DNA of 64,000 bases from Comamonadaceae bacterium. GTDB taxonomy: Bacteria > Pseudomonadota > Gammaproteobacteria > Burkholderiales > Burkholderiaceae_C. The stretch is from positions 155,777 through 219,776 of the forward strand of contig JAIYAR010000002.1 of the NCBI GenBank assembly GCA_027488985.1, read 5' to 3'. The notes under the pieces are model-generated. The model was not told the DNA's origin and searched no databases. It worked only from the letters and a program-made list of their open reading frames with translations. Positions 1-9,137 of the stretch are shown here, one piece after another; within the stretch, counting starts at the first letter, position 1; each line of letters opens with the position of its first letter. The translations under genes were made by a program, and so were the position numbers.

Positions 1-1309
1 TGCTGAGGTAGTTGGCCATGGTGTTGTACATGTCCGGAGTGCTCCAGTACTTGTCGTACACCAGCTTAGCCAAGGGCATGTTGCCACGGTCCACCACGTG
101 GGCCTTGATGCGGTCCGCATAGCCGTCAAACGCGGTGAAATCTTCGAAATTAATGTCGGACTGGTTGCCGGTGCCCCGGATGCCGTGGCATACACGGCAC
201 GCCTGTGTCACCGTCTTTTTGTACAAATCCACTTGGCCGGCGGCGGTCCAACTGGTGGGCACATAGCTGTCCGTGGTTTCGCTGCTCGCGTTGGGCAGGC
301 CATTGCCTCCGTAAATGTTTTTCAGGTGGGCCGCCGCAGCACCTTGGTATTCGTTGGGGTTGGCTACGCGCCTGCAGGTGTCCTCTGCAAAGCCGGTAGG
401 TGTTGCCGTTCCGTTAGGGAGGTTGTGGCCGCAGAGCACCATCTGATTGATGGTTTTGATTTTTCCCTCCAATGCAGCCCGTGTGTAGCCGGACAGAGTG
501 GAAAAGTCGAATGACGCGGGCTCAAACGCATGGAGCTGTGCCCCCACATCGCCCCGAGCGCCGGATGCGGAGTTGCTAATACGGGGAAATAGCCCGCTCG
601 GTGTCAGTGGATCACCCCGTCCGCCATGGCAGGAAATGCAGATCGTGGGCAGGGCTTTGTTGCCACGCCCGTCCAGGTTGGCTGCAGTGAGTCGTGCGCC
701 GGTAATGGGGTCGTAGGTGTAGAGTTTGACGAACTTGATCGCATTGGGGGTAGGGTTGGCCGCGCCACTTTCCACCACACTGAATTCAATGGCATTGGTG
801 CCAAGGTGCCACTTGTTCTCGCCCACGATGGCTGCTTGCAAACTGAAGGTGGAGTAGCCCCCGTAGCCGCCAACCATGTAGTTTTCCACCACGAAGGCAA
901 TGTTTCCGGTGTTGCTGTCCCTGCGGGCTGTCATCTTCCGGCCATAGCCGAGGTCGCGCTGGTCGCCGATGATGATGGTCTCTTCGGTGATGCCTGCGAC
1001 AGCGGTGCCGAATCCGTTCTTGGCTTTGAACTTCGCCAGCGTGTCGCGTTCGTTGTTGGGGTCTATGGCGGCGTAGTAGGCGTTTGCATAGGCAGCCGAG
1101 TCGACCTGCAGCGTACCGTTGCTTTGGCGTTGGGGATTTGGAAAAAGGAGAAAACTATCCGGTCCGGTGGTGGCTACGGTGACCTTGGAGGTCGGGTCTA
1201 CATCTCCGCCCGAGCTGCTGCCACTGCCGCCTCCGCCGCAGGCTGAAAGCAAAGTGCCTATCACGAGGGCTGCGCAGAAGAGGTAGGAACGGTTGTTGAG
1301 TGTCAGCAT
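1..1309 (-). CDS. c-type heme lipoprotein, C-terminus cut by window edge
   Basis: Reading leftward from an ATG at 1309 gives about 436 residues without a stop, so the 3' end lies outside the window. The N-terminus is a lipoprotein signal: a hydrophobic stretch ending in LLSAC followed by a Gly/Ser-rich tether. Two CXXCH heme-binding motifs are visible, CISCH at residues 224-228 and CRVCH at 371-375, so this is at least a diheme c-type cytochrome. The residues between them match no family I recognise. The start lies 2 bp after the stop of the upstream cytochrome-barrel gene, so the two are almost certainly co-transcribed. Inference: a membrane-tethered electron carrier acting with its neighbour at the cell surface. 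The heme motifs are seen; the partner role is inferred. Confidence 0.8.
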   Translation of the reverse strand, partial: MLTLNNRSYLFCAALVIGTLLSACGGGGSGSSSGGDVDPTSKVTVATTGPDSFLLFPNPQRQSNGTLQVDSAAYANAYYAAIDPNNERDTLAKFKAKNGFGTAVAGITEETIIIGDQRDLGYGRKMTARRDSNTGNIAFVVENYMVGGYGGYSTFSLQAAIVGENKWHLGTNAIEFSVVESGAANPTPNAIKFVKLYTYDPITGARLTAANLDGRGNKALPTICISCHGGRGDPLTPSGLFPRISNSASGARGDVGAQLHAFEPASFDFSTLSGYTRAALEGKIKTINQMVLCGHNLPNGTATPTGFAEDTCRRVANPNEYQGAAAAHLKNIYGGNGLPNASSETTDSYVPTSWTAAGQVDLYKKTVTQACRVCHGIRGTGNQSDINFEDFTAFDGYADRIKAHVVDRGNMPLAKLVYDKYWSTPDMYNTMANYLS

Positions 1310-1311
1310 GG

Positions 1312-4300
1312 TCAGAAGCGCATCAGATAGCTGGCGGAAAGCTGGTTGGTGGTGTAGCTGCGCGGGGAGGTGGCCCATGCCGGCCGCAGCGTCGGGGTGG
1401 ACTCCACATACCGCCACGCAAAGTCCATGGAGTCCCGCGCGCCCAGTCCTACGTTGTAGCCCAAGGTAGCCAGCACCGTGCTTCCGCCGAAGCGGTAGCT
1501 GAAGAACTTCCCGCCGATGTAGGCGTCATCCTGCACCAGCACTTTGGCCAGTGTGATGTTCTCCAGCGAAGAGAGTCCCGTGGATACGATGTCACCCTCG
1601 CGGTACTCGCCACTGAGATAGACCGTTGCGTTGTTTCTCAAGCTGTAGTCCAAATTGAAGCGCAGGGAGGTGTCGACCGTCTGGAACACGGCGCTGTTGG
1701 CCGATCGCCGGTTGTTGGCCAAGGCGCCGAACAGTGTGATGCGGTCCGTCAATGGCCGTGACGCAGACAGGCCCAAAGCGTACTTGTAGCCATCCCGCAG
1801 GCTGCTTTGGTGCTTGATTGCGGTCGCTTTGACAAACAGGCCGTAGGTGGGGGTATCGAATTCCGCATTGGCCCGGTACTGCAATGCGGCTTCACCGCCG
1901 AGGTTGACATTGCTCAAGCCGTTATAAGTCTGGAAGCGCTCACCACCTGCTGCTCCAGTGAGCAGCAGGCGGGTATTTCCGCCCAGGAAGAACATGCGTG
2001 TCTGGCTCGCATTGAAGGTGTAAATGCTGTCCCCACGAATGTCGGAGTTCAGTTTGGCTCGGGTGATGTTGTCGTCCCAGGTATAGCCGGCATCTATCTG
2101 TATTTCGTTGCCGTCGTCGAACTCTTGTTCGATGCCTTCGAGCAGCTTGGGAAGTCCCTTTGCGCCGAGTTCTTTGATCAGCTTGAACCGCAACGCATAG
2201 CTGGATTCGTAGTTCGAGACCTGCGTCAACTGGTAGTCCAAACCAAGTGCCCATCCATCCCGGAAGATGAACTCGCTGCCCACGCCCAGCACCAAGGCCC
2301 CTTGCTGGCTGCCGCTGGAGGCGATGGCGTAGCGGGTGCCATTGATTTGATCCGCATAGGACATGGAGGCTTCACTTTTGTTGCTCAAGTCTTGCCGCCA
2401 TTCAACCCGCGCGCGTGGAATGGCCCAGCCGAAGGGCGTTGCATGTGTCGATTCGCCGCGCAAGCCCAAAGTACCTTGCAGCGCCGAATTGGTCTGGTCG
2501 TAGTACGTGAGCGAATAGCTGCCAGCCCCTGTTTCGGTGTTTTCGCCGAGCTTGTCAGTGGAAAAATCCAGCCGCAGATAAGGGGAAATCATGTTGGCCT
2601 TGTCCCTGAATTCGAGGCCGGTTCCTACCGATCCGAACAGCTGGTAACCCTTGCGGCTGCTGACAGCATAGGCATTTGCAGCAGAGACGTACCGGTTCAT
2701 GTCGAAGTCCAGTGCTCCCACGCCCAGCATGCCTTGAACGTAGCCCCGCTCACCGGTCATGTAATTGCCATAGACCGCCAGCGAATAGCCCCTTGCCTGA
2801 TTTCGGGTGCCATCGGTGCCGATGTTGGTGGTGTCCTGTGCGTATCCGATGCCCATGCCGACGGTGAGCTTGTCACTCAAGACGTGATCTACGCCCACAC
2901 TGATGCCTTTGGAGTTGAAGTCTGCAGCGCTCACGGTGCCATTGGCATCCCGGACACCGAAACTGACGATGCCTTCCGCCCATACTTTGGGGCCCGGCAA
3001 CACATCTGCGGGCAATGCCTCGCCCAGGCCCATGGAAAGGTGGGCCAGGTTGACAGAGCGGCTTTGCACAAAATCGGTGGCCAGGTTGTAGAGCGGGTTT
3101 TGCGAAAGGCCTAGTTGCCCTGCCGTCAAGCTCACCGCACTACTCAATGGGAGCGAAGGTGCAGTGTTTGTGGCGGGCAGTTGGGTAGCGCTATTGGTAC
3201 CCACTGCATCCAATTGGGACAAAGTATTCGAGGACTTAAGGGTGACGCCGGGGTCTGTCTTGGATCGGGAAGAAAAGGCGACTCCACGGTTCCCGGTGGA
3301 CCGGTTACTACCCTGAGTGGCTTTTTGAACCAAGGCTTCCATGTGGCGACCGAAATTTGAAATCTGGGTACGCACGATCTGCTGCGAGGTATCGATCTGT
3401 GCAGCAATGATGGCCGTTACGGTCTTGTCCTGAACGGGGTCGGGTCTGCCGGTTACTGTCACCGTCACGGTTCCGGCGCTGCTGCTGGAGCCGCCGCTGA
3501 ACTGGGCCACTGCCGTAAAAGCGTCAGTGCCGAAGAAATTGCCGGCAGGGGTATAGGTGGCGTTTGTTCCGCTGATGGACAGGGTGCCATGGGCTGGTTG
3601 CACGGACACGGTAAAGCCAGAGGGGGTTAGCGCCGGGAACATACAAGTCTTGAGGTCGATCAAGATGGCCGTGTTGACCGGGGTACTGCTGGTGCAACTG
3701 GCCGGCGCAGGGACACCGACCGAGAAATTGACAGTGACGGGGGCACTGGTGCCCACCGCATTCGTGGCGGTGAATGAGGCAGCAGTGCTGGCCGACGGCG
3801 TAGTAGGCGTGCCGGAAATTACTCCCGAAACGGGGTTTAAGGTGACACCTGCAGGCAGAGTTCCGCTGCTAAGTGCAAACGATGTCAGCGGCGTGTTGGT
3901 GGCTGAAATACTGATCGGTGTCATTGCCACACCCAAGGCGAGTGCAGTCGTCGTGCCGTTGGCAGGGCTGCTGATGACCGGCGCCGCATTGGGCGCGATG
4001 GTGAAAGTGACATTCTGGGTTCCCGTCAGTCCGCCGGTGTTGCGTGCACCGACTGTTACGGTACTCACTCCGCTGGAGATGGGTGTGCCTGAGATCACTC
4101 CGGTTGCCGTGTTGAGGGTCAAGCCGTTGGGCAGTGTTCCAGTGACCGAGTAGACATCAATGGGACCATTGCTGCCACTGGTGGAGATGGTGTATTGCGT
4201 GCCCGCTGCCCCGACGGTACCTGTGGCGGTGGTCGGGCTATTGATGGTGGGTGCACCGTTGGCATGTACCCTCATGACCACCGTCAGGCTTCCGTTGCCA

Positions 4301-5736
4301 CTAGCGTTGCCCACCCTCAAAGATGCATTGTAGTTTCCGCTGGTGCTTGGGACCCCGCTGATGACCCCGGTGTTCGGATCAATTGAAAGTCCCGGCGGCA
4401 AGCCGGTGGCTGCAAATGATCCGGGTGTCAAGGGCGGGTTAGTTCCATTCACGGTGATCGTGGAGATGGAGGACCCCACTGTTCCCACTACATTCGGAGT
4501 GGGGTTAGATGCCATCACAGGACTGGTCGAAACCACGGGCACTCCCGCTGAGGCTATAGCAATATCCAGGCTTTGGCTTACGGCGCCTGCGGAAGTGGTG
4601 GCGCCCAGCACGACGCTGAAGTTTCCGGCCGTCGTGGGGGTACCGGAAATCTGTCCGATCCCAGCATTGAATGACAAACCCGGAGGCAGGGTGCCTGTGA
4701 GGCTGTAGGCGGACGGCGCCCCCGGGAACGTGGTGATCTGGTAAGCCGCAATCGCGCTGTTCTGGGTGTAATTGGCCGTGCTGTTGCTGGAAATACCGGC
4801 AATGGTTAGCGTCAGTGTCTTGGACACGGTACCGTTGTTGATTGCGCCATTGATGGTGGCGCCCATGGTGACGCTAAAACTCCCTGAGACCGTGGGTGTG
4901 CCTGTCAATTTGCCGGTGGTCGAGTCAATGGTGATGCCCGTCGGCAGTCCGCTGGCCGTGAAATTGCTCGCGCTCACATCATTTGAAGTCACTTGGTACA
5001 AGGGACTGCCTGCGGTGTAACTGCTTCCCTTGAATCCGGTTGCCGTGACTGCGCTGTTAATGCCCAGTACTGTCACAGCAATAGTCCGCGTTGCACTCCC
5101 TGAGGGGTTGGCAACCGTGACCGTAAAGCTGTCTGCGCCGGTATAGCCTGCCGTCGACGTGTAGCTGGCGTTGTATTGCATGGAGGTTGTCATGCCGGTT
5201 TGCGAGGCATTGACAATTCCATTGGCTCCATTGGTTTTGGTGAAGCCCGCATCCGATGCAACCCCCCCGCTTCCGTCTGACATCAAGAGAGGGTAAACGT
5301 CGCGGGTGGCTGGAGCGCCACTGCGCACGGCCATGGAGAGCGACGGACTTCCATTGGAAACACTGAACACCGGCGCCTTGTACTGCCCGATGAACAGCGC
5401 GAGGCTGAAGGCTTCCGCGCTGGATCGCACCGGATTGAAATAGCCTTGCATCGCGCCACCGGCATTCATGGCATTCAGGATATGGGTGTAATTGTTGGAC
5501 GCGTTTCTGTGCCCGAGTGAGGCGCCGGACGCTGTCGGAAACGTGTCGGAGGAAGCGTCAGAGATGTGGCAGCTCGCGCAACTGGAGCCTGCCGCAGTGC
5601 CCGAATTGGGCGCTAGCGCATTGATGTAGAGCCCTTTGCCTTGAGCAACGGATTGTGCCGAGGAGGGGTTGGCTGCTATCAGCAGCGTCAATGCTAGAAG
5701 ACAGTGAAGCGAGCCCCACCAGACCGAACGTGCCAC
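1312..5736 (-). CDS. Cytochrome c / Ig-repeat / autotransporter-barrel fusion protein
   Basis: A 1474-residue surface protein with a GTG start at 5736. Residues 1-28 are a signal peptide ending in SSAQS. Residues 30-121 form a small cytochrome c domain with one CASCH motif (53-57) and possible axial Met at 90 or 96. Residues about 130-225 look Ig/cadherin-like. Residues about 230-680 hold five putative Ig (He_PIG) repeats, each marked by a GLPxGL-like turn and a GxxSGTP-like turn. Another Ig-like module and a linker follow. Residues about 915-1190 resemble an autotransporter barrel ending in YALRF. Residues about 1195-1474 look like a second barrel, with an early WDDNI motif and a terminal Phe as expected for BamA substrates. 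It precedes a heme lipoprotein gene by 2 bp. Such a head would sit outside the cell; electron exchange is inferred. The Shine-Dalgarno is weak. Confidence 0.85.
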   Translation of the reverse strand: MARSVWWGSLHCLLALTLLIAANPSSAQSVAQGKGLYINALAPNSGTAAGSSCASCHISDASSDTFPTASGASLGHRNASNNYTHILNAMNAGGAMQGYFNPVRSSAEAFSLALFIGQYKAPVFSVSNGSPSLSMAVRSGAPATRDVYPLLMSDGSGGVASDAGFTKTNGANGIVNASQTGMTTSMQYNASYTSTAGYTGADSFTVTVANPSGSATRTIAVTVLGINSAVTATGFKGSSYTAGSPLYQVTSNDVSASNFTASGLPTGITIDSTTGKLTGTPTVSGSFSVTMGATINGAINNGTVSKTLTLTIAGISSNSTANYTQNSAIAAYQITTFPGAPSAYSLTGTLPPGLSFNAGIGQISGTPTTAGNFSVVLGATTSAGAVSQSLDIAIASAGVPVVSTSPVMASNPTPNVVGTVGSSISTITVNGTNPPLTPGSFAATGLPPGLSIDPNTGVISGVPSTSGNYNASLRVGNASGNGSLTVVMRVHANGAPTINSPTTATGTVGAAGTQYTISTSGSNGPIDVYSVTGTLPNGLTLNTATGVISGTPISSGVSTVTVGARNTGGLTGTQNVTFTIAPNAAPVISSPANGTTTALALGVAMTPISISATNTPLTSFALSSGTLPAGVTLNPVSGVISGTPTTPSASTAASFTATNAVGTSAPVTVNFSVGVPAPASCTSSTPVNTAILIDLKTCMFPALTPSGFTVSVQPAHGTLSISGTNATYTPAGNFFGTDAFTAVAQFSGGSSSSAGTVTVTVTGRPDPVQDKTVTAIIAAQIDTSQQIVRTQISNFGRHMEALVQKATQGSNRSTGNRGVAFSSRSKTDPGVTLKSSNTLSQLDAVGTNSATQLPATNTAPSLPLSSAVSLTAGQLGLSQNPLYNLATDFVQSRSVNLAHLSMGLGEALPADVLPGPKVWAEGIVSFGVRDANGTVSAADFNSKGISVGVDHVLSDKLTVGMGIGYAQDTTNIGTDGTRNQARGYSLAVYGNYMTGERGYVQGMLGVGALDFDMNRYVSAANAYAVSSRKGYQLFGSVGTGLEFRDKANMISPYLRLDFSTDKLGENTETGAGSYSLTYYDQTNSALQGTLGLRGESTHATPFGWAIPRARVEWRQDLSNKSEASMSYADQINGTRYAIASSGSQQGALVLGVGSEFIFRDGWALGLDYQLTQVSNYESSYALRFKLIKELGAKGLPKLLEGIEQEFDDGNEIQIDAGYTWDDNITRAKLNSDIRGDSIYTFNASQTRMFFLGGNTRLLLTGAAGGERFQTYNGLSNVNLGGEAALQYRANAEFDTPTYGLFVKATAIKHQSSLRDGYKYALGLSASRPLTDRITLFGALANNRRSANSAVFQTVDTSLRFNLDYSLRNNATVYLSGEYREGDIVSTGLSSLENITLAKVLVQDDAYIGGKFFSYRFGGSTVLATLGYNVGLGARDSMDFAWRYVESTPTLRPAWATSPRSYTTNQLSASYLMRF

Positions 5737-5785
5737 AAGCTTGAAGTCCCTAAGGAGTTGAGGTGTATCAAGCCGGAATGTAACG

Positions 5786-5798
5786 AATGACAGTCATT
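5786..5798. promoter_or_regulatory. 13 bp palindrome upstream of the surface-cytochrome operon
   Basis: AATGAC-A-GTCATT is a perfect inverted repeat 50 bp upstream of the GTG start of the cytochrome-barrel gene, in the only noncoding gap on that side. It could be an operator, but I recognise no regulator for it. Confidence 0.3.
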
Positions 5799-5891
5799 TG
5801 GGCGCCTAAGTCATGCGCCTCCTTGCCAAGCGGTAGCCCTGATGTTGTGATTTACACACATTCAGGAATCCAGTGGCCGACTACCCGCGTT

Positions 5892-6371
5892 CTAAAGCAG
5901 CGCTTCAATGTCCTTGGCCAAGCTGGCCGGTGTGTCTGTCGGCGCATAGCGCTTGATGACTTGACCTTCTTTGCCGATCAGAAACTTGGTGAAGTTCCAT
6001 TTGATGGCTTTGGTGCCCAGCAGGCCAGGCGCCTCTTTCACCAGCCACTGGTACAGAGGGTGGGCATCGCTGCCATTGACCTCGACCTTGGCCATCATGG
6101 GAAAGCTCACTCCGTAGTTGAGTTGGCAGAAGGAAGAAATTTCATCATTGCTGCCACTGTCCTGTGCTCCGAACTGGTTGCACGGAAAGCCCAGCACCAC
6201 CAGCCCGCGCGCGCCGTACTCTTTGTGCAGGTCCTCCAATCCGGCGAACTGTGGCGTGAAACCGCAGGCACTGGCTGTGTTGACAATCAGCATGGCTTTG
6301 CCCTCATAGGCGCTCAGAGCTACGGTTTTCCCTTGAATGGTCTGGGCTTCAAAGTCGTAAACGCGGGTCAT
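5892..6371 (-). CDS. Glutathione peroxidase family protein
   Basis: A 159-residue thiol peroxidase that reduces peroxides with glutathione or, more often in bacteria, thioredoxin. The catalytic set is visible: Cys36 in NTASACGFTP, Gln66 in FPCNQFG and Trp125-Asn126 in WNFTKF. There is no signal peptide, so it is cytoplasmic. I chose the ATG at 6371 because TGAGGAG lies six bases upstream and MTRVYDFEAQT is the usual start of the family; an upstream in-frame extension to 6434 lacks these supports. It is divergent from the diguanylate cyclase gene. Length is normal for the family. Confidence 0.93.
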   Translation of the reverse strand: MTRVYDFEAQTIQGKTVALSAYEGKAMLIVNTASACGFTPQFAGLEDLHKEYGARGLVVLGFPCNQFGAQDSGSNDEISSFCQLNYGVSFPMMAKVEVNGSDAHPLYQWLVKEAPGLLGTKAIKWNFTKFLIGKEGQVIKRYAPTDTPASLAKDIEALL

Positions 6372-6398
6372 AAAACTCCTCAGTAAACAAAATGCCAT

Positions 6399-6417
6399 CC
6401 CAACCATACCAGTTGGG
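6399..6417. promoter_or_regulatory. Inverted repeat in the peroxidase/cyclase divergent promoter region
   Basis: CCCAAC and GTTGGG form perfect 6 bp arms around a 7 bp spacer, midway between the divergent peroxidase and GGDEF genes. It may be an operator for either gene; no regulator can be named. Confidence 0.25.
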
Positions 6418-6478
6418 CAAAAAGCTTGTGTCACGTTGGCAATGCTGGGAAGATTTGTCGCGGGAATGGAGGCATTAG

Positions 6479-7711
6479 TTGGAAAACACCAGTAAAAACA
6501 CAGGATTGGTCGACCGGTGGCGCGCCTCCCTGGAGGCCAATGCGCAGGTGCAAGGAGAGGCCACCATGGAATCCCTGCGCCGCTTCCGTGGGGTGGCGAT
6601 GTTTACCGCGCCTCTGCATGCTGTTCTGGCCTGGGTTTTCACCGTGTATACCCCGCCGGCTGCCCACCCCGAGCTTGCGCAATGGGCGGGTGCTTTGGTC
6701 ACTGCCCATTGGATCGCGTGTGTCACTGTCGTTTTCGCAGGCTGGCTGACCCATACGCTGCTTCGCAGACATGAGCGTGCCAGCCCTGTGGCCATCGTGC
6801 TCCAGATTGTGATTTCGGGTCTGTACCTGTACTTTGGTGCCCATATCACCTTGATTGATCTGGTGTTCAACGCAGGCGCCGGATTGGCCAGCTACCTGAT
6901 GATTTGCATCATGTTCGGAGTGCTTGCGCTCATGCGGCCCGGCATTTCTGTGCCTGTGTTCGGCATGACCTACATAGTGTTCGCTTATTTGCTGGAACAC
7001 GCTGAAGTCAACCCGATGCAGCGCACCAGCCTGCATGTCATTGCCGCGGTGGCGCCGGCACTGGCGCTGGTGACCTCGTGGATGAATTGGTCGCAATATG
7101 CCAAGTCCGTGTTGCTGCGCCGTCAGCTCAAACGCAGCAACGAGGCGCTGGTGGCTCAGCAGCAGGAGCTTGCATTTCTGGCCGACCATGATGCCCTCAC
7201 CGGGCTGTACAACCGCCGGGAGTTCATCCGGCTCGCGCAGATGGAGCTGCTCAGGGCCAATCGCATACCGTGTGACACCGCCGTCATCATGGTGGATCTG
7301 GATTTCTTCAAGAAAGTCAACGATCGCTATGGCCATCCGGGCGGCGATGCGGTACTCAAAGCCACGGCGGTTTCTTTATCCCGGACCTTGCGGGCTACAG
7401 ATACGCTGGCCCGACTGGGGGGCGAAGAGTTCATTGTGCTTTTGCCGGCCACCGGTCAGGAAGGTGCGCTTCAGGTGGCTGCCAAGATGCGGGACGCTGT
7501 GCGGAACACCAGCGTCGAGCTGGGTGGCGACGCGGTCCCCGTCACGGCCAGCTTCGGGGTGAGCAGCCTGCCTGCGCCCCATGTCGGAAGTGTGGATGCG
7601 CTTTATGCTGCAGCTGATCGTGCTTTGTATGTGGCCAAGCAGCTGGGGCGGAACCGGGTGGAATATGCCACTCCGGAGGGCTCGGAGTTGCACGCCAAAG
7701 CTGAAAATTAA
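6479..7711 (+). CDS. Membrane-bound diguanylate cyclase (GGDEF)
   Basis: A 410-residue inner-membrane enzyme that makes cyclic di-GMP from two GTP. Residues about 40-205 hold about six membrane segments forming a sensor region that I cannot assign to a named family. Residues about 235-400 are a GGDEF domain with the active-site loop GGEEF at 314-318 and an intact inhibitory I-site RATD at 305-308, so product feedback is expected. The start is TTG at 6479, chosen because GGAGG stands a few bases upstream and the reading frame begins there. It is transcribed away from the glutathione peroxidase gene. No EAL domain is present. Confidence 0.92.
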   Translation: MENTSKNTGLVDRWRASLEANAQVQGEATMESLRRFRGVAMFTAPLHAVLAWVFTVYTPPAAHPELAQWAGALVTAHWIACVTVVFAGWLTHTLLRRHERASPVAIVLQIVISGLYLYFGAHITLIDLVFNAGAGLASYLMICIMFGVLALMRPGISVPVFGMTYIVFAYLLEHAEVNPMQRTSLHVIAAVAPALALVTSWMNWSQYAKSVLLRRQLKRSNEALVAQQQELAFLADHDALTGLYNRREFIRLAQMELLRANRIPCDTAVIMVDLDFFKKVNDRYGHPGGDAVLKATAVSLSRTLRATDTLARLGGEEFIVLLPATGQEGALQVAAKMRDAVRNTSVELGGDAVPVTASFGVSSLPAPHVGSVDALYAAADRALYVAKQLGRNRVEYATPEGSELHAKAEN

Positions 7712-7727
7712 GGCTCGGTGCCGGGAA

Positions 7728-9011
7728 TCAGCCGTGCAGATTGTCGTTCCGGGCGATGTCCAGAAGATGGTTCACTTCAGCCGCCTGGTCGCGGCAATTG
7801 CGTTCATGCCAGCGCTTGATGAGCCACATGAAGCCTGCCACCACAATGCCAAATGCGCTGATGGCGCCGAAGGCCGATAACCCCAAGCTGGTCGACAAGG
7901 CGTAGAACCCGCCCAAGCCCAGAATGCAGGCCTGCTCGTTGAAGTTCTGCACCGCAATGGAGCGGCCCGCACCCATCAGGTTGTGGCCCCGGTGCTGCAA
8001 TAGCGCGTTCATGGGTACCACCAGAAAACCACCCAGGCCACCCAGGAGAATCAAGAACGGGGCTGCCACCCATACGTTGTCAATGAAGTTCAGCAAGATC
8101 ACCAGCAGGCCCATGGCGATGCCCAAAGGTATGACGTTCACCGCATGCTCCAGCCGCATCCGCAACGAAGCCACTACCGCACCGACTGCAGTCCCGATGG
8201 CCACTACACCAACCAGCGCCGAGGCTTGGGTCACGCTGTAGCCCAATGCGGCGGCGGCCCAGGCCAGTACGATGTAGCGCAGGTTGCCGCTCACACCCCA
8301 GAACAAGGTGGTCGTACCGAGAGAAATCTGGCCCAACTTGTCTTTCCAGAGCTTGCTGTTGCAGGTCCAGAAGTCAGGCAGCAGGCTTAGCAGGTTCTTG
8401 GGCATGGCGCGCATGCTGACGCCAGTCTCCGGAATGCGGGTGTTGAACCAAGCGGCCACCATGTATACAAAAATCAGGATTCCGATAGCGGCTTCCGGCG
8501 CGGTATCAATACTCGTGGTGATGAACGGGAAATCAAAAGACAGCAGTGCGCTGGAGATCATCGGACTCACCAATTGGCCGCCCAACAAAACGCCCAGAAT
8601 GATGGAGGCAATCGTCAATCCTTCGATCCAGCCGTTGGCCTTGACCAATTGGGAGGCGGGCAACAGTTCCGTCAAGATGCCGTATTTGGCAGGTGAGTAC
8701 GCCGCAGCCCCCAGGCCCACAATGGCGTAGGCCATCAGCGGATGGGTGCCGAACAGCATCAACAGGCAGCCCACGACCTTGATGGAGTTGCTGATGAACA
8801 TGACCTTGCCCTTGGGCATGGCGTCCGCAAATGCACCCACAAAAGGGGCCAACACGACGTAGAACAGGGCAAACATGGGAACCAGCGCAGCTTGCTGCCA
8901 TTCCGGTGCGCCGGAGCTGCGCAGCAACTGGACGGCTCCCACAAACAAGGCGTTGTCGGCCAGCGAGCTGAAGAACTGCGCTGACATGATGGTGAAGAAG
9001 CCGCGTTTCAT
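7728..9011 (-). CDS. lplT: LplT-like lysophospholipid transporter (MFS)
   Basis: A 427-residue major facilitator protein with about 12 membrane segments. The N-terminal MKRGFFTIMSAQFFSSLADNA and the stretch AAYSPAKYGILTELLP are typical of LplT, which flips lysophospholipids across the inner membrane for re-acylation. In enterobacteria it is paired with or fused to the acyltransferase Aas; no aas gene is adjacent here. It is divergent from alr. A strong hairpin (9024-9048) lies in its 5' leader, 13 bases before the start codon, and no clear Shine-Dalgarno is visible. The family call is secure; the exact substrate is inferred. Confidence 0.85.
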   Translation of the reverse strand: MKRGFFTIMSAQFFSSLADNALFVGAVQLLRSSGAPEWQQAALVPMFALFYVVLAPFVGAFADAMPKGKVMFISNSIKVVGCLLMLFGTHPLMAYAIVGLGAAAYSPAKYGILTELLPASQLVKANGWIEGLTIASIILGVLLGGQLVSPMISSALLSFDFPFITTSIDTAPEAAIGILIFVYMVAAWFNTRIPETGVSMRAMPKNLLSLLPDFWTCNSKLWKDKLGQISLGTTTLFWGVSGNLRYIVLAWAAAALGYSVTQASALVGVVAIGTAVGAVVASLRMRLEHAVNVIPLGIAMGLLVILLNFIDNVWVAAPFLILLGGLGGFLVVPMNALLQHRGHNLMGAGRSIAVQNFNEQACILGLGGFYALSTSLGLSAFGAISAFGIVVAGFMWLIKRWHERNCRDQAAEVNHLLDIARNDNLHG

Positions 9012-9023
9012 GGGTAGGTTCTG

Positions 9024-9048
9024 TGCGCATTAGCCGCGCTAATGCGCA
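9024..9048. promoter_or_regulatory. Perfect 10 bp stem-loop in the lplT leader
   Basis: TGCGCATTAG and CTAATGCGCA are perfect arms around the 5-base loop CCGCG. The element begins 13 bp upstream of the lplT start codon, so it could fold in that mRNA and limit translation, or act as an operator between lplT and alr. Confidence 0.4.
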
Positions 9049-9137
9049 GGATATTGTTGTGAGTCTCCAAACGTGCGACGGTTATAGCACGGCGTGGAAT
9101 GTCAAAATCTTCGCAGTCCCTTCCTGCATTGCACCCC

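Noticed and set aside
1807-3114. Long plus-strand frame of 435 codons opposite the cytochrome-barrel gene
   Set aside because: It is the antisense shadow of a repetitive, GC-rich coding region; its product has no signal, domain or plausible composition.
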